From: an uncultured Eubacteriales bacterium
GTDB lineage: Bacteria; Bacillota; Clostridia; Oscillospirales; Acutalibacteraceae
Length of the DNA stretch: 7,347 bases
NCBI GenBank assembly: GCA_934465125.1
Contig: CAKSKO010000053.1
Span: 1-7,347, forward strand
Direction of reading: 5' to 3'
Shown here: piece by piece, positions 6,627 to 7,347 of the stretch
How the letters are laid out: each line of letters starts with the position of its first letter
How positions within the stretch are numbered: position 1 is the stretch's first letter
Notes under the pieces: model-generated
The model's input: the letters and a program-made list of their open reading frames with translations, nothing else
Told to the model about the DNA's origin: nothing
The model's database searches: none
Position numbers and translations under genes: made by a program

Positions 6627-6678
6627 TTTCTAATTTATTAGAAGGGTGGTCACAGGTTTTCTAATCCCGATAGAAACC
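6627..6678 (+). other. pth-mfd leader with repeated TTTCTAAT and competing hairpins
   Basis: TTTCTAAT occurs at 6627-6634 and 6658-6665. Complementary segments ATTAGAA (6637-6643) and TAGAAA (6671-6676) can each pair with either copy. The local pairings are a weak AT stem (6628-6633 with 6638-6643) and a better hairpin, GGTTTTCTA (6655-6663) with TAGAAACC (6671-6678), which has one bulged T and a seven-base loop. No T tract follows, so it is not an intrinsic terminator. It lies just before the mfd ribosome binding site and could affect translation or processing; it could also be chance. Confidence 0.3.
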
Positions 6679-6713
6679 AGCTATTATCTTTGGGGAGGAG
6701 GATGTTTTTTATT

Positions 6714-7347
6714 ATGAAATTCCTTAATCATATTCTTTTAAAATTTACAGAATATCAAACGCTCCTCGAAAAGGTTGAAAATAACCTTCTGCCTGTAGGA
6801 GTAACAGGCCTTTCCGGAATTCATAAAGCCCATTTAATTTATGCTCTTTGTGCAAACAAAAACAAACGTGCGTTTGTTTTTGTTTCGGAAGAAAGTGAAG
6901 CACAAAAACTTGCGAACGACATTTCTTCAATGGGACTAAAACCACTTGTATATCCCGCAAGAGACTTCAATTTTCGTGACGTTGAAGGCCAGTCAAGGGA
7001 ATATGAGCATGAACGTCTTCAAATTCTTCTTCAGATTCTCAATAAAGATTGTGACGTCGTAATCGCTTGCCCCGACGCAGCGCTGCAATACACTGTTGCA
7101 CCGTCTGCTTTAAAAAAGAAAATTATCACGCTTCATACAAAGGACACTGTAAAGCTGTCTGACATCGCTAGTATTCTAGTTGCTTGCGGATATGAAAAAT
7201 ATAAACAGGTCGACGGCGTCGGACAGTTTGCCCAGCGAGGAGGAATTCTTGATTTCTTTCCACCTGACGCAGAGGCCCCTGTTCGTGCTGAATTCTTCGG
7301 AGACGAAATCGATACGCTCTCCTACTTTGACCCAGAAACACCGCGGC
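6714..7347 (+). CDS. mfd: Transcription-repair coupling factor Mfd, N-terminal part (cut by the right edge)
   Basis: Mfd is a DNA translocase that removes RNA polymerase stalled at lesions and recruits UvrA. The 211 complete codons in view cover the UvrB-like N-terminal region, which binds UvrA and carries no active ATPase. Visible landmarks are VTGLSGIHKAHLIYAL (a degenerate Walker-A-like stretch near residues 31-46), YPARDFNFRDVEGQSREYEHER, and the hallmark FAQRGGILDFFPPD followed by PVRAEFFGDEIDTLSYFDPET. The RNA-polymerase-binding and translocase domains lie beyond the window. The start is ambiguous: the ATG at 6714 is 12 bases after AGGAGG (6696-6701), while an in-frame ATG at 6702 touches that sequence and would add MFFI. 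I prefer 6714, although its spacing is a little long. The gene follows pth by 118 bases and may be co-transcribed; the Bacillus fin gene is not present between them. Confidence 0.96.
   Translation, partial: MKFLNHILLKFTEYQTLLEKVENNLLPVGVTGLSGIHKAHLIYALCANKNKRAFVFVSEESEAQKLANDISSMGLKPLVYPARDFNFRDVEGQSREYEHERLQILLQILNKDCDVVIACPDAALQYTVAPSALKKKIITLHTKDTVKLSDIASILVACGYEKYKQVDGVGQFAQRGGILDFFPPDAEAPVRAEFFGDEIDTLSYFDPETPR

Noticed and set aside
6745..6960. Minus-strand 71-codon frame at the start of mfd
   Set aside because: It is antisense to a clear Mfd N-terminal sequence; no independent support.
1..7347. CRISPR array, tRNA/rRNA gene, transposase or prophage gene
   Set aside because: No regularly spaced repeats, no cloverleaf-like segments and no transposase or phage protein motifs were seen on either strand.

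Overview
The window looks like part of a low-to-moderate GC Gram-positive chromosome, most likely from a clostridial lineage (Oscillospiraceae/Ruminococcaceae-like). The evidence is the Firmicute gene order glmU-prs-pth-mfd, purine-rich AGGAGG ribosome binding sites, AT-rich intergenic DNA with extended -10 promoters, and a pyruvate phosphate dikinase whose catalytic residue numbering nearly matches the Clostridium symbiosum enzyme. The genus assignment is inference.

Layout: positions 1-607 (minus) hold a decayed ClC-type chloride channel gene that runs off the left edge and is broken by several frame disruptions. Positions 608-649 hold the rho-independent terminator of ppdK, which directly abuts that remnant. 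Positions 742-3375 (minus) hold an intact ppdK. Positions 3376-3682 are a 307-bp divergent control region with no gene: a good ppdK promoter, a weaker glmU promoter, and a recurring TTACTGGT-type motif that includes a perfect CAGTAA-T-TTACTG dyad. Rightward genes follow: a short glmU-like gene (3683-4729), prs (4774-5733), a 238-bp gap with a strong GC-rich hairpin, pth (5972-6595), a 118-bp leader with competing hairpins, and the 5' part of mfd (6714 to the right edge).

Functionally, the right half is the usual Firmicute housekeeping neighbourhood: cell-wall precursor synthesis (glmU), PRPP synthesis for nucleotides and amino acids (prs), peptidyl-tRNA recycling (pth) and transcription-coupled repair (mfd). 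The ctc gene (between prs and pth) and fin gene (between pth and mfd) found in Bacillus are absent. The ppdK gene handles the pyruvate/PEP interconversion with PPi and is transcribed away from this cluster.

The main oddities are a GlmU that ends just before its acetyltransferase active site, the shared motif in the divergent control region, and the multiply frameshifted channel remnant. I see no mobile element, CRISPR array, RNA gene or clearly new multi-gene system; this is mostly ordinary core genome.
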